A DNA stretch of 64,000 nucleotides from Alteraquisediminimonas sediminicola (GCF_019740335.1 NZ_JAHXZS010000003.1:238176-302175), one strand, 5' to 3'. Positions 54,053 to 63,904 are shown, counted from the stretch's first letter. Notes: a model not told the origin generated them from the sequence alone. Made by a program: numbers and translations.

Positions 54053-55527
54053 CCCAATGGAATAGCGCCACCCTCTGGCGCGCAGATGCCCCGACAGGCA
54101 CGGGCGCCAGCCCTGTGGCACCTGTGGCGGCCAGCGCTGCGCCATCGGTCGCGGCACCGGCGATATCGGCGGTGACTTCGGTAGCACAGCATGATCTGGC
54201 CGCCTCCAAGGCGGCATCCGTCGCACGCGAGTCCATCGATCGCGACGGCTATTTCGAAATGAAAACCATGCTGCATCAAAAATTGTTGCAGCGCATCGAT
54301 CTGACCGCCGTCGAAACCATGTCGGGCGACCGGCTGCAAAGCCGATTGCGGGAATTGGCGCATCAGTTGATCGAAGAAGAACAACTGCCGGTCAATCAAC
54401 AGGAACATGATCAGATCATCGACGATCTCCAGCATGAAATCCTGGGCCTTGGACCGCTGGAACCATTGCTGGCCGATCCCACGATCTCGGAAATCATGGT
54501 CAACGGGTCGAAAAATGTGTTCGTCGAGCGCCGGGGCCAGATCGTGCGGACCGATGTGCGCTTCAATGATGACGCGCATCTGATGAAGATCATCGACAAG
54601 ATCGTGTCGCGCGTCGGTCGCCGCATCGACGAAGCCAGCCCGATGGCCGATGCCCGCTTGCCCGATGGCTCGCGCGTCAATGCGATTATTCCGCCGCTCG
54701 CGCTTGATGGCCCGACGCTCTGCATCCGGCGTTTCGCGGTCGTGCCGCTGCAAATGGCGGACCTGATGGCCAAGGGCGCGCTGACCCGCGACATGGCGAA
54801 TTTGCTGGCGGGCATGGTGAAGGCCAAGGCCAATATCATCGTGTCCGGCGGCACCGGGTCGGGCAAGACGACCCTGCTCAACATTCTATCGAGCTACATT
54901 CCCGAAAACGAACGCATCGTGACGATCGAGGATACGGCAGAGCTGCAATTGCAACAGGACCATGTCGTCCGGCTCGAAACCCGCCCGCCCAATATCGAGG
55001 AAAAGGGCGGTATTTCGATGCGCGCCTTGGTCAAGAACAGCCTGCGCATGCGGCCTGACCGGATCGTCGTCGGCGAAGTGCGCGGCGGCGAGGTCATCGA
55101 CATGTTGCAGGCGATGAACACCGGCCATAAAGGCTCGCTCACCACCATCCACGCCAATACGCCGCAAGATGCACTTGGCCGGATCGAGAATCTGGTCAGC
55201 CTGTCCGGCATGAACCTGCCGATCAAGGCGCTGCGGCAACAGGTCGTGGCCGCCATCAACATCATCGTGCAGGTCAACCGCCTGAGCGACGGCACCCGCA
55301 AGATCATCAAGATCAACGAAATCACGGGGATGGAAGGCGACATCATCACCACCCAGGATATTTTCATATTCGAGGTCGAAGGCACATCGGCAGATGGCAA
55401 GGTGATCGGCAAGTTCAAGCCGACCGGCGTGCGCCCGGCCTTTGCCGATCAGCTCCAAAAGGCGGGGATCGTGCTGGATCAGAATATGTTCGACCCCGAC
55501 CGGGCATCGGCATCGGGGCCAAATTAA
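54028..55527 (+). CDS. cpaF: Pilus assembly ATPase CpaF (TadA)
   Basis: A 499-residue secretion ATPase of the VirB11/PulE type. After an Ala-rich N-terminus come ILGLGPLEPLLADPTISEIMVNG, Walker A IIVSGGTGSGKTTLLN near residue 275, the Asp box VTIEDTAELQLQQ, Walker B-like RMRPDRIVVGEVRGGEV and the His box GHKGSLTTIHAN. It powers Flp pilus assembly. A GGGGAGG ribosome site inside the end of cpaE marks the start. Confidence 0.95.
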   Translation: MATLKEQIAQWNSATLWRADAPTGTGASPVAPVAASAAPSVAAPAISAVTSVAQHDLAASKAASVARESIDRDGYFEMKTMLHQKLLQRIDLTAVETMSGDRLQSRLRELAHQLIEEEQLPVNQQEHDQIIDDLQHEILGLGPLEPLLADPTISEIMVNGSKNVFVERRGQIVRTDVRFNDDAHLMKIIDKIVSRVGRRIDEASPMADARLPDGSRVNAIIPPLALDGPTLCIRRFAVVPLQMADLMAKGALTRDMANLLAGMVKAKANIIVSGGTGSGKTTLLNILSSYIPENERIVTIEDTAELQLQQDHVVRLETRPPNIEEKGGISMRALVKNSLRMRPDRIVVGEVRGGEVIDMLQAMNTGHKGSLTTIHANTPQDALGRIENLVSLSGMNLPIKALRQQVVAAINIIVQVNRLSDGTRKIIKINEITGMEGDIITTQDIFIFEVEGTSADGKVIGKFKPTGVRPAFADQLQKAGIVLDQNMFDPDRASASGPN

Positions 55528-56501
55528 TGGACACCGGCACCAAAATCGGCATTTTACTGCTCGTCCTGATCGTCATCGGGGCGTTGGATTATGTCGTCAT
55601 TCGCACGGTGTCGCGCCATTGGGGTCGTCGGAATTCAGGACTAAGCAAACGCCTCAACGCCATTGCGATGAAGCGTTCGACGCCGACGGACAATCTGTTG
55701 AAAAGCAGCGCCGTCCCGACCAACGCCCTCAGCGTGTGGCTGGCCGACAATGTTCCCGGCTTGGACGCCCTGCAATTGCTGCTGATGCGCGCGGGCAGCG
55801 AGCAACAGGCCTCGCACGTCCTTAACCTCACGCTAGGCACGGCGCTGGCTTTTGGCCTAGCGACATGGCTCGCGACCAATTCGGCGTTCCTTGGCTTGCT
55901 CACCTTCGGCCTCACCGCCGCCCTGCCATTGCTGCGGCTGATCATCAAAGCCAGTAGGCGCAAGACCCTGTTCACCGAACAATTGCCCGATGCGCTCGAC
56001 TTCATGTCCCGCGCGTTACGGGCGGGACATAGCCTGTCGATTGCGATTGGCATGGTATCGGATGAACTGCCCGACCCCATCGGCGGCGAGTTCAAGACCG
56101 TGTTCGACGAGGTGAATTTCGGCATTTCCTTTCAAGAGGCGCTCTCGAAACTGCCGCAACGGATCGACAGCAGCGATCTCAACTTCTTCGTGGTGGCCGT
56201 GCTGATCCAGCGGGAAACCGGGGGCAATCTGTCCGATCTGCTGCACAGCCTTGCCGGCACGGTGCGCGAACGGCTGAAGCTCAAAGGCCGGGTGCGGGTG
56301 CTGGCCTCTGAAGGCAAATATTCGGGTGTCATCCTTGGCACTCTGCCCTTTTTCATGGCCGGGGCGCTCACCGCGCTCAACCCGACCTATATGGCGATAT
56401 TGTGGGACACCCCAGCCGGTAATCAGCTTGTCTATGGCGCCTTGGTCGCGATGGCATTCGGCTTTGCCTGGATGTGGAAAATCGCGCAGATCAAGGTCTG
56501 A
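55527..56501 (+). CDS. tadB: Tad inner-membrane protein TadB
   Basis: A 324-residue GspF-type membrane protein. N-terminal helix LLLVLIVIGALDYVVI, helices near 95-140, the T2SF domain with LPDALDFMSRALRAGHSLSIAIGMV and FVVAVLIQRETGGNLSDLLHSL, and two C-terminal helices. TadB and TadC form the inner-membrane platform for CpaF. Starts on the last base of cpaF's stop. Confidence 0.94.
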   Translation: MDTGTKIGILLLVLIVIGALDYVVIRTVSRHWGRRNSGLSKRLNAIAMKRSTPTDNLLKSSAVPTNALSVWLADNVPGLDALQLLLMRAGSEQQASHVLNLTLGTALAFGLATWLATNSAFLGLLTFGLTAALPLLRLIIKASRRKTLFTEQLPDALDFMSRALRAGHSLSIAIGMVSDELPDPIGGEFKTVFDEVNFGISFQEALSKLPQRIDSSDLNFFVVAVLIQRETGGNLSDLLHSLAGTVRERLKLKGRVRVLASEGKYSGVILGTLPFFMAGALTALNPTYMAILWDTPAGNQLVYGALVAMAFGFAWMWKIAQIKV

Positions 56502-56506
56502 ACCAG

Positions 56507-57457
56507 ATGTCATCCCTGAACATCCTCGCCATTGTCTCCATCGCGCTGGTCTTTCTGGCGGTCAGCCTGCTCATCATCGGCGGCGGGCGGCTGGGGCAGG
56601 AATGGCTACAGGCCCGACGGCTGGCCCATGCGGTGAAAAAAGTCGCCCCCGTTCAAGCCGCGCGCGACGACAACGCCAAATCCGGCACCGCGCGCCGGGT
56701 CGCCACGGTCATGGAATCGCTGTCGCGCCTATCCGTCCCGAAAGAGGGCTGGCAAGGCGATCAGGTGCGGCTCCGCTTCATTCAGGCGGGCCTGCGCGGC
56801 GAGACGATTGCGCGGAATTATTATGCGATCAAGACCGTCGGCACCGTGCTGGTCCCGGCCCTGATCGGCCTCGTGATGTATTATGGCTATCGCTATGATG
56901 ATCTGTTCATCATCGGGACCTGCATTTTCGTCGCCTCGGCCATGGGCTATTATGTCCCCGATTACATCCTGAAAATGCGGACGAACAAGCGCGTGAAGGA
57001 AATGCGCGAGGTGCTGCCTGACCTGATCGATCTATTGGTCATCTGCACCGAATCCGGGCTGGCGCTCGATCAGTCGATCAACCGCGTTGCCCATGAAATC
57101 ATCCGCAACAGCCGGATGGTGGGGGAAGAATTCCACCTCGTCACCCTTGAAATCCGCGCGGGCGCAGGCAGGCCGACGGCGCTGCGAAACCTCGCGCTCC
57201 GGGTCAAGCTCGATGATCTGTCGAACTTCGCGTCCATGCTCATTCAGGCTGATAAATTCGGTACGAGCATCGCCGAGGCGCTCCGCATCCAATCGGAGGT
57301 CATGCGCGTGCGCCGCATGCAGCGCGCCGAAGAAATGGCCGCCAAAATCCCGACCAAGATGTTGCTGCCACTGATCCTGTGCATTTTCCCGGTGCTGATG
57401 CTGGTGATGCTCGGACCGGCGGTGATCCAGCTGCTCGGTGCATTTGAGGATATGTGA
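56507..57457 (+). CDS. tadC: Tad inner-membrane protein TadC
   Basis: A 316-residue GspF-type membrane protein. Helices at about 5-25 and 95-145, then VLPDLIDLLVICTESGLALDQSINRVA and SMLIQADKFGTSIAEALRIQ, and a final pair of helices (MLLPLILCIFPVLMLVML). The ATG at 56507 (MSSLNIL) is chosen; the open frame before it lies within tadB. Partner of TadB. Confidence 0.93.
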   Translation: MSSLNILAIVSIALVFLAVSLLIIGGGRLGQEWLQARRLAHAVKKVAPVQAARDDNAKSGTARRVATVMESLSRLSVPKEGWQGDQVRLRFIQAGLRGETIARNYYAIKTVGTVLVPALIGLVMYYGYRYDDLFIIGTCIFVASAMGYYVPDYILKMRTNKRVKEMREVLPDLIDLLVICTESGLALDQSINRVAHEIIRNSRMVGEEFHLVTLEIRAGAGRPTALRNLALRVKLDDLSNFASMLIQADKFGTSIAEALRIQSEVMRVRRMQRAEEMAAKIPTKMLLPLILCIFPVLMLVMLGPAVIQLLGAFEDM

Positions 57458-57459
57458 CG

Positions 57460-58173
57460 ATGGCCGTCCTCCTCGCATGGCTGGCGGGCCTGTGCGCTGG
57501 CGTCGTCATCGTGATGCTTTGCCATTGGCTGCCGCTGCGAATCGCCGAAGAGGATGCCCAATGGCGGGCTGCACTATTGGGGGATACCGTGGGCGATCTC
57601 TCCCCGCCCCCGTCATTTCGCCACTGCCTCACCCAGATCAGATGGACCTCGCCCGCCGAACTGGCGACGCTGATCGGCGCATCGGCCCTGTCGGCCTATC
57701 TGGTCTGGCAACATGACGGCTCGCTTATGACCTATGCCCAAATCCTGTTTGGCTGGTCGCTCCTCGCCCTCGCCATGGTGGATATTCGCACCCAATTATT
57801 GCCCGATGCGATCACCTTGCCGTTGCTCTGGCTTGGCCTGTTGGCCCAATTATCGCCCGCCACCCGCAATATCGGGCTGGATGCCGCCGTGATCGGGGTG
57901 GTGGCCAGCTATCTCGCCTTATGGCTGCCCGGCACGATCTATTGCCTATTGCGCCACCGCGATCCGATGGGCGGCGGCGATTATAAGATGACCGCGATGA
58001 TCGGGGCATGGCTTGGCTTTGGCACGACGCTGGAAGTCCTGTTCCTCGCCGCCATGGCAGGCGCGATCTGGCACATCATCGGCCAATGGCGGCAGGGCAA
58101 TATCCGGCACCATGAATTTTCCTTCGGCCCGTTTCTCGCTTTCATCGCGCTGGCCGAATTGGCCTTGGCTTAA
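57460..58173 (+). CDS. Prepilin peptidase (A24 family)
   Basis: A 237-residue membrane aspartic protease that cleaves and may process Flp prepilin. First Asp in LAMVDIRTQLLPDAITLP, second in the MGGGDYKMTAMIGAWLG motif. It keeps a PilD-like N-terminal part (CHWLPLRIAEEDAQWRA) but without the paired zinc-binding CxxC motifs. ATG at 57460 with GAGGA nine bases upstream is preferred over the GTG at 57454. Last gene of the Tad operon. Confidence 0.92.
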   Translation: MAVLLAWLAGLCAGVVIVMLCHWLPLRIAEEDAQWRAALLGDTVGDLSPPPSFRHCLTQIRWTSPAELATLIGASALSAYLVWQHDGSLMTYAQILFGWSLLALAMVDIRTQLLPDAITLPLLWLGLLAQLSPATRNIGLDAAVIGVVASYLALWLPGTIYCLLRHRDPMGGGDYKMTAMIGAWLGFGTTLEVLFLAAMAGAIWHIIGQWRQGNIRHHEFSFGPFLAFIALAELALA

Positions 58174-58209
58174 AGATCAGCCTTGGGGGGACGTCGTTTT
58201 TGTGGCCGC

Positions 58210-58225
58210 GTCACCAATCTGTCAC
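58210..58225 (+). promoter_or_regulatory. PHO box upstream of the PhoX-like gene
   Basis: GTCAC at 58210-58214 and at 58221-58225, 11 bp apart, within CGTCAC and CTGTCAC. This matches one PhoB dimer site (CTGTCAT-N4-CTGTCAT) with a C in place of the last T. It ends 63 bp before the start codon. Confidence 0.65.
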
Positions 58226-58288
58226 CTTGTCGGTTTAGCGGACATAACAACGCCATATCCGGCCAACCCATCAAAGGACGACAGCCAT

Positions 58289-60151
58289 ATGTCCGCCGCC
58301 GCAGACCTTGAATCGCTCATCAATATCAAGCTGAATCGCCGTCATCTGCTGGGCGGGGCCGGGGCGTTGCTCGCCGCATCGACATCCCCGGTGGCCGTGA
58401 TGGCCGCCGCGACGCCCGTGGAACGACCCTTCACCTTTGAAGAAATCAGCCATGGCGTCGATGAAACCCATCATGTCGCCAAGGGCCATGACGTGCAGGT
58501 CGTGATCCGCTGGGGCGATCCGATCCTGCCCGGCGCACCCGCATTCGATCCGCAGCGCCAATCGCCCGAGGCACAGGCGCAGCAATTCGGCTATAATAAT
58601 GATTATGTCGGCTATATCCCGTTGGGACGTGATCGGGCGATCATGTGCGTCAATCATGAATATGCGATCAGCCATCTGATGTTTCCCGGAAAGGACCACA
58701 TCACGCCAACGCATTGCGCGATCGAACAGGCCGCCGTTGGTGCCAGCATCATCGAAATCGAACGCCGGGGCGGGCAATGGCATGTGGTGCAAAATAGCCC
58801 GCGCAATCGCCGCATCACCGCCTCTGGCACGGTCTTCGACATCTCCGGCCCCGCGCGTGGCTCGGCACGGCTGGCGACCTCGGCTGATCCCAAGGCCGAA
58901 CAGATCATCGGCACCTTCGGCAATTGCGCGGGCGGCGTCACCCCTTGGGGAACCTATCTCTCGTCCGAGGAAAATGTGGATGAAAATTTCATCGGCACCC
59001 TCGCCCCGGATCATCGCGAAACCCGCAATCATCAGATGATGGGCGTGCCGGGCGGTCTCTATCAATGGGGCCGGTTCGATCCGCGCTTCGACATCGGCAA
59101 GGAACCAAACGAGCCAAATCGTTTCGGCTGGGTGATCGAAGTCGATGCGCTCGACCCGTCCAATCCGCCGAAAAAACGCACCGCCATGGGCCGGTTCAAA
59201 CATGAAGGCGCGGAAACCGTCATCTCATCCGATGGTCGTCTCGTGATCTATATGGGCGATGATGAACGCTTCCAGCATCTCTATCGCTTTGTGTCGCGTG
59301 ATCGGGTCGATCACAAGAACCGGGCGGCGAACCGCGACCTGCTCGATCATGGCATTTTATCGGTCGCGCGGTTCGATCCACAGGGCGTGACATGGCTGCC
59401 CTTGGTCTTTGGCCAAGGTCCGCTGACGCCAGAAAACGGCTTTGAAAGCCAGGCCGATGTCGTGATCGAGGCGCGTCATGCCGCCAAGCTGCTGGGCGCA
59501 ACGCCGATGGACCGACCCGAAGATGTCCAGCCGCATCCGACCAATGGCAAGGTCTATGTCATGCTGACGAACAACAACAAGCGGCAAGCAGGACAAGAAG
59601 GCGCGGCCAATCCACGCGCCGATAATGTCAACGGCCATATCGTCGAACTGGCGGCCCCCGGCGGCGATCATGGCGCGGCGAGGTTCGATTGGGATGTGCT
59701 GGTGCTGTGCGGCCCGCTGGGCAGCGATGCGACATGGAACCCGGCGACCAGTGCAAATGGCTGGTTCGCCTCGCCCGATAATTGCACCATCGATCCCCAT
59801 GGCCGCTTGTGGGTTGCCACCGATCAGGGCGCAAAATGGCCCGGCACCGGCAGCGCGGACGGCATTTGGGCGCTCGGCACCTCCGGTCCGGATCGGGGGC
59901 GCGGGTACATGTTCTTTCGCGTGCCGGTTGGCGCGGAAATGTGCGGGCCGTGCTTTGCCCCGGATGGCCGCACTTTATTTGCGGCAGTGCAGCATCCGGG
60001 CGCGGATGGTGTGGCCAATTATGCGCCCTTTGGTCGGGCATCGACCTTTGACGATCCCGCCACGCGCTGGCCTGATTTCGATCCCAAGCTACCGCCGCGC
60101 CCATCGCTGATCGCAATCACCCGCAAGGATAATAAGGAAATAGGCCTGTAA
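58289..60151 (+). CDS. phoX: PhoX family phosphatase (DUF839)
   Basis: A 620-residue exported phosphatase. The twin-arginine motif NRRHLLGGAGALLAAS near residue 17 marks Tat export of a folded protein. Family landmarks include FGYNNDYVGYIPLG, MCVNHEYAI, NCAGGVTPWGTYLSSEENVDE and the C-terminal FAPDGRTLFAAVQHPG. PhoX enzymes bind Ca and Fe and release phosphate from esters. The ATG at 58289 gives the Tat signal; the frame is open far upstream inside the peptidase gene. A PHO box lies upstream. Confidence 0.92.
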   Translation: MSAAADLESLINIKLNRRHLLGGAGALLAASTSPVAVMAAATPVERPFTFEEISHGVDETHHVAKGHDVQVVIRWGDPILPGAPAFDPQRQSPEAQAQQFGYNNDYVGYIPLGRDRAIMCVNHEYAISHLMFPGKDHITPTHCAIEQAAVGASIIEIERRGGQWHVVQNSPRNRRITASGTVFDISGPARGSARLATSADPKAEQIIGTFGNCAGGVTPWGTYLSSEENVDENFIGTLAPDHRETRNHQMMGVPGGLYQWGRFDPRFDIGKEPNEPNRFGWVIEVDALDPSNPPKKRTAMGRFKHEGAETVISSDGRLVIYMGDDERFQHLYRFVSRDRVDHKNRAANRDLLDHGILSVARFDPQGVTWLPLVFGQGPLTPENGFESQADVVIEARHAAKLLGATPMDRPEDVQPHPTNGKVYVMLTNNNKRQAGQEGAANPRADNVNGHIVELAAPGGDHGAARFDWDVLVLCGPLGSDATWNPATSANGWFASPDNCTIDPHGRLWVATDQGAKWPGTGSADGIWALGTSGPDRGRGYMFFRVPVGAEMCGPCFAPDGRTLFAAVQHPGADGVANYAPFGRASTFDDPATRWPDFDPKLPPRPSLIAITRKDNKEIGL

Positions 60152-60193
60152 CTCGCAGGGAAACAGGATCAACTTGAGGGCAATAAAGCCTGT

Positions 60194-60222
60194 TTGTCAT
60201 TGTTCTGTCGCGGCTTTGTCGC
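60194..60222 (+). promoter_or_regulatory. PHO box upstream of the TonB receptor
   Basis: TTGTCAT (60194-60200), CTGTCGC (60205-60211) and TTGTCGC (60216-60222) repeat every 11 bp with 4-bp spacers, resembling tandem PhoB half-sites. It ends 92 bp before the receptor start. Confidence 0.75.
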
Positions 60223-60314
60223 CGAGGTGAAACCAACAAGGTGCATTTCCCCCTTTGCCTGCTGCGCCGCAATATATGTGGCGCGGCAGGCGGTACATTC
60301 ACAAAGGGGTTATC

Positions 60315-62588
60315 ATGACTATTCGTTCGACGCGGCAGATGCTGCTGCTGTCCGCCATCGCCTTCACGCTCCCGGTTGCCGCCCATGCCGCCACCGCGAT
60401 TGAGGCTGCTGAAACCACGGTTGATGAAATCGTTGTGCTCGGCACCGGCCAGACCCGTCAGGTGCAGGAAGTGTCGCAGGAAGATCTGGGCCGTTTGGCA
60501 CCGGGTTCCAGCCCGCTGAAAGCGGTTGAAAAGCTGCCGGGCGTGAATTTCCAGTCCGCCGATCCCTTTGGCGCCTATGAATGGTCGACCCGGATCTCGA
60601 TCCGTGGCTTCAACCAGAATCAGCTCGGCTTCACCCTTGATGGCATTCCACTGGGCGACATGAGCTATGGTAACCATAATGGCCTGCACATCAGCCGCGC
60701 GCTGATCGCTGAAAATGTCGGCGTGACCCGCGTATCGCAGGGCGCTGGCGCACTTGGCACCGCCTCCACCGGCAATTTGGGCGGCACGCTGGAATTCACC
60801 TCGCGCGCGGTGTCGGATGAATTCGGCGGCACGATTGCAGCCACCTATGGCGCCGAAGAAACGAAGCGCGGCTATGTCCGCCTCGACAGTGGCAGCCTGA
60901 CAGCATCAGGCCTGAAGGCGGCGATCAGCTATGCCTATCAGGATGCCGATAAATATAAAGGCGGCGGTTCGCAGCGTCAGCATCAGGCCAATGGTAAGCT
61001 GGTGCAGCCTTTGGGCAGCGATGGCGCGTTGACGGCATTTCTCAATTTCTCCGATCGTCGCGAAAACGACTATCAGGATATGTCGGCGGAAATGATCACC
61101 CGTCTGGGCAGCGATTGGGACAATTTCGAACCTGATTGGGCAACCGCCGTCTTGGTGGCCGATATTGGCAACAATCGTGGCGATACCGGCGCAGCTATTA
61201 GCAACCCTTCCGCTGGCACGGTCTATCCGGGCAAGATCACCTCGGTTGACGATGCGTATTATGCGGGCGCAGGTCTGCGTCGTGACTGGCTCGGCGGTGC
61301 AACGCTGGAAGGCAAGCTCAGCAGCGCGATCACCGGCAAGGTCACCGGCTATTACCACAACAACAAGGGCATGGGCCTGTGGTATACGCCTTATACCCCG
61401 ACACCGGGCGGCGCGCCGATTTCGATCCGCACAACCGAATATAATATGGAACGCATCGGCTCCATCGCCTCGCTGGCCATCGACCTCGGCAGCCATAAGG
61501 TCTCGACCGGCCTGTGGTATGAAAATAACGACTTCCATCAGGCGCGTCGTTTCTATGGTCTCGCCAATAGCCCGACCGTCAGCCAGACGAGCCTTGATTA
61601 TCCGACGAACCCGTTCTTCACCCAATGGGAATTCGATTACACCACCAAGACCTTGCAAGCACATCTGTCCGATAGCTGGGACGTCACCGACGCCCTGACG
61701 GTCAGCGCTGGCTTTAAGGGCATGAGCGTCCGCAACGAAGCCACGCCCGTCATCAAGGGTGGTTTTGCCGAAGGCAAGATCAAGGCGGAAGATTGGTTCC
61801 TGCCGCAGGCCGGTTTCCTCTATCGCGTCGGCGACAAGACCGAATTGTTCGGTAACTACACCGAAAACATGCGTGCTTTTGCCTCCGCCGCCTCAACAGG
61901 TCCGTTCTCGGTCAAGCAGGCAGGCTTTGATGCAGGCCGTGCCGATCTGAAACCGGAACAGTCACAGACGTTTGAAATGGGTCTTCGCACCCGCTCAAAC
62001 GGCTTCCAAGGCTCGATTGCCGGTTATTATGTGAACTTCAAGAACCGCCAATTGTCGCTGCAACAAGGCGCGCCCATTCAGGGCCTGCCCTCGATCCTGC
62101 AGAATGTCGGCAAGGTGCGCTCTGTCGGGGTTGAACTGACCGGCCTGTACAATGTCACCGACGCCGTGTCGCTGTTCGCATCCTATGCCTATAACGACTC
62201 GCAATATAAGAATGACGTGATCGACCGCACGGGCATTCTGATTGCCGCCACCAATGGCAAGACCGTCGTCGATAGCCCGAAGCAGCTGATCAAGACCGAA
62301 ATCGCCTATGATGATAAATCGCTCTTCGGTCGCATCGGCGCAAACTACACCAGCAAGCGTTACTACAACTATCTGAACGATCGTTCGGTTAGCGGTCGCG
62401 TGATCGTCGATGCCAGCATCGGCTATCGCCTTGCCGGTTTCGAGTTGCAGGCCAGCGTCACCAACCTGTTCGACAAGGATTATGTGTCGACCGTCGGTTC
62501 GGGTGGCTTCGGCAATTCGGGCGATGGCCAGACCTTGTTGACCGCCGCACCGCGCCAGTGGTTCGTGACGCTCAAGAAGGATTTCTGA
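60315..62588 (+). CDS. TonB-dependent receptor, probably phosphate-regulated
   Basis: A 757-residue outer-membrane receptor. Signal peptide ending AAHAA; the TonB-box-like VDEIVVLGTG; a plug with ISIRGFNQNQLGFTLDGIPLGD; a long beta-barrel ending in LKKDF (terminal Phe). The ATG at 60315 follows AAAGGGG and gives the signal peptide. It sits between two exported phosphatases and behind a PHO-like box. A link to uptake of phosphate esters or of a metal cofactor for the phosphatases is inference. Confidence 0.92.
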   Translation: MTIRSTRQMLLLSAIAFTLPVAAHAATAIEAAETTVDEIVVLGTGQTRQVQEVSQEDLGRLAPGSSPLKAVEKLPGVNFQSADPFGAYEWSTRISIRGFNQNQLGFTLDGIPLGDMSYGNHNGLHISRALIAENVGVTRVSQGAGALGTASTGNLGGTLEFTSRAVSDEFGGTIAATYGAEETKRGYVRLDSGSLTASGLKAAISYAYQDADKYKGGGSQRQHQANGKLVQPLGSDGALTAFLNFSDRRENDYQDMSAEMITRLGSDWDNFEPDWATAVLVADIGNNRGDTGAAISNPSAGTVYPGKITSVDDAYYAGAGLRRDWLGGATLEGKLSSAITGKVTGYYHNNKGMGLWYTPYTPTPGGAPISIRTTEYNMERIGSIASLAIDLGSHKVSTGLWYENNDFHQARRFYGLANSPTVSQTSLDYPTNPFFTQWEFDYTTKTLQAHLSDSWDVTDALTVSAGFKGMSVRNEATPVIKGGFAEGKIKAEDWFLPQAGFLYRVGDKTELFGNYTENMRAFASAASTGPFSVKQAGFDAGRADLKPEQSQTFEMGLRTRSNGFQGSIAGYYVNFKNRQLSLQQGAPIQGLPSILQNVGKVRSVGVELTGLYNVTDAVSLFASYAYNDSQYKNDVIDRTGILIAATNGKTVVDSPKQLIKTEIAYDDKSLFGRIGANYTSKRYYNYLNDRSVSGRVIVDASIGYRLAGFELQASVTNLFDKDYVSTVGSGGFGNSGDGQTLLTAAPRQWFVTLKKDF

Positions 62589-62608
62589 TCCCTCAACCCT
62601 CTACCTGA

Positions 62609-62638
62609 AGGCCGGGGTAGCGCAGGCTGCCCCGGCCT
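62609..62638 (+). terminator. Hairpin between the receptor and phoD-like gene
   Basis: AGGCCGGGG (62609-62617) and CCCCGGCCT (62630-62638), followed by CTCTTGT. The T-run is poor, so it may only weaken read-through to the next gene. Confidence 0.55.
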
Positions 62639-62663
62639 CTCTTGTATCTAAACAGGAATATCG

Positions 62664-63707
62664 ATGAGACTGACCTTCAGCCGCCGCCAGACCTTGGCCG
62701 TGGGCGCCGCGACGGCATTATTGCCGGGCAACGCCTTTGCCGCCAAGGAAGCCCCGCTGTCTCGCATTGCTTTTGGCTCCTGCTGCCATCAGGACAAGGA
62801 ACAGCCGATATGGGACCCCGTCCTCGGCTTCGATCCGCAATTATTCGTGTTCCTTGGCGACAATATCTATGCCGACACCGAAGACATGGCCATCATGCAG
62901 GCGAAATATGATAAATTCGCCGCCAAGCCCGGTTTTCAAAAACTGCGCGCCCATTGCCCGACCATCGCGATCTGGGACGACCATGATTATGGCAAGAACG
63001 ACGCGGGCCGCGAATATCCGAAAAAAGCGGAATCAAAGCAATTGTTCCTGAAATTCTGGCAGGAACCGCAAGCCTCCCCCCGCTGGTCGCGCGAAGGCAT
63101 TTACACCAGCTATATCTATGGCCCACCGGGCAAGCGGGTGCAGGTGATCCTCCCCGATCTGCGCTGGTTCCGCTCCGGCCTGCTTGGCAATACCGAAGAA
63201 CCGCACGATCGCGGGCCGTATCTCCCCAATTTTGACCCAAAGGCGACTATGCTGGGGCCCCAGCAATGGGAATGGCTGGAACGCGAACTCCGCAAGCCCG
63301 CCGAAGTCCGCATCTTGGGCATGAGCACGCAAGTGCTGGCCGATGCGCCGGGTTATGAAGCATGGGCCAATATGCCGTTCGAACGCCGCCGCTTGTTCGA
63401 CCTGATCGACTATACCGAAGCCCGTGGCGTCGTCTTCATCTCGGGCGACACCCATTATAGCGAGCTATCGAAGTTGACGGATGGCGTGCCTTATCCGTTT
63501 TACGACCTGACCTCCTCCGGGCTGACGCAGGAATGGCCCTTCCTTGCTCCGAACGACAATCGGGTGGGACCGGGCTTTACCGAAGCCAATTTCGGAGCAA
63601 TCACGATTGATTGGAAGGTCACAGATCCGATCATCACGATGGAAACCCGCAACAAGACGGGGAAACTCCTGATCCAGCAACGCATCGCGCTATCGACGCT
63701 CAGATAA
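62664..63707 (+). CDS. PhoD-like alkaline phosphatase family protein
   Basis: A 347-residue exported metallophosphatase. The N-terminus has a Tat-type SRRQTLAVGAATALL signal. PhoD-like landmarks: IAFGSCCHQD, FVFLGDNIYAD, IWDDHDYGKNDAG, and the C-terminal VFISGDTHYSEL with the His. PhoD enzymes release phosphate from diesters using Fe and Ca. It is shorter than Bacillus PhoD and belongs to the sphingomonad-type short group by appearance. Its location after a PHO-boxed receptor suggests the same phosphate control. Confidence 0.9.
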   Translation: MRLTFSRRQTLAVGAATALLPGNAFAAKEAPLSRIAFGSCCHQDKEQPIWDPVLGFDPQLFVFLGDNIYADTEDMAIMQAKYDKFAAKPGFQKLRAHCPTIAIWDDHDYGKNDAGREYPKKAESKQLFLKFWQEPQASPRWSREGIYTSYIYGPPGKRVQVILPDLRWFRSGLLGNTEEPHDRGPYLPNFDPKATMLGPQQWEWLERELRKPAEVRILGMSTQVLADAPGYEAWANMPFERRRLFDLIDYTEARGVVFISGDTHYSELSKLTDGVPYPFYDLTSSGLTQEWPFLAPNDNRVGPGFTEANFGAITIDWKVTDPIITMETRNKTGKLLIQQRIALSTLR

Positions 63708-63753
63708 CGCAGGCCCGACACAGCGCAGGTTTGTCGAAGCGTAAATATAAATG

Positions 63754-63792
63754 GCCGAGGCTCAACCAACGATTGATCCTCGGCTTTATTTT
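63754..63792 (+). terminator. Terminator after the phoD-like gene
   Basis: GCCGAGG (63754-63760) and CCTCGGC (63778-63784) followed by TTTATTTTA, 47 bp past the stop codon. Confidence 0.7.
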
Positions 63793-63883
63793 ATGCGGCC
63801 ATTATCACGCCAGTTTGGCGTTGCCCGGTGCGGTGTTCTGGCATCGCCCCATCACGTTGCGACCTGCCCCCCCCCTAAACGCC

Positions 63884-63904
63884 AAAAAGCCACCCGAGGG
63901 TGGC
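63884..63904 (-). terminator. Terminator downstream of tRNA-fMet
   Basis: GCCACCC (63889-63895) and GGGTGGC (63898-63904) form a stem that on the minus strand is followed by a T-run (63888-63884). Confidence 0.75.
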
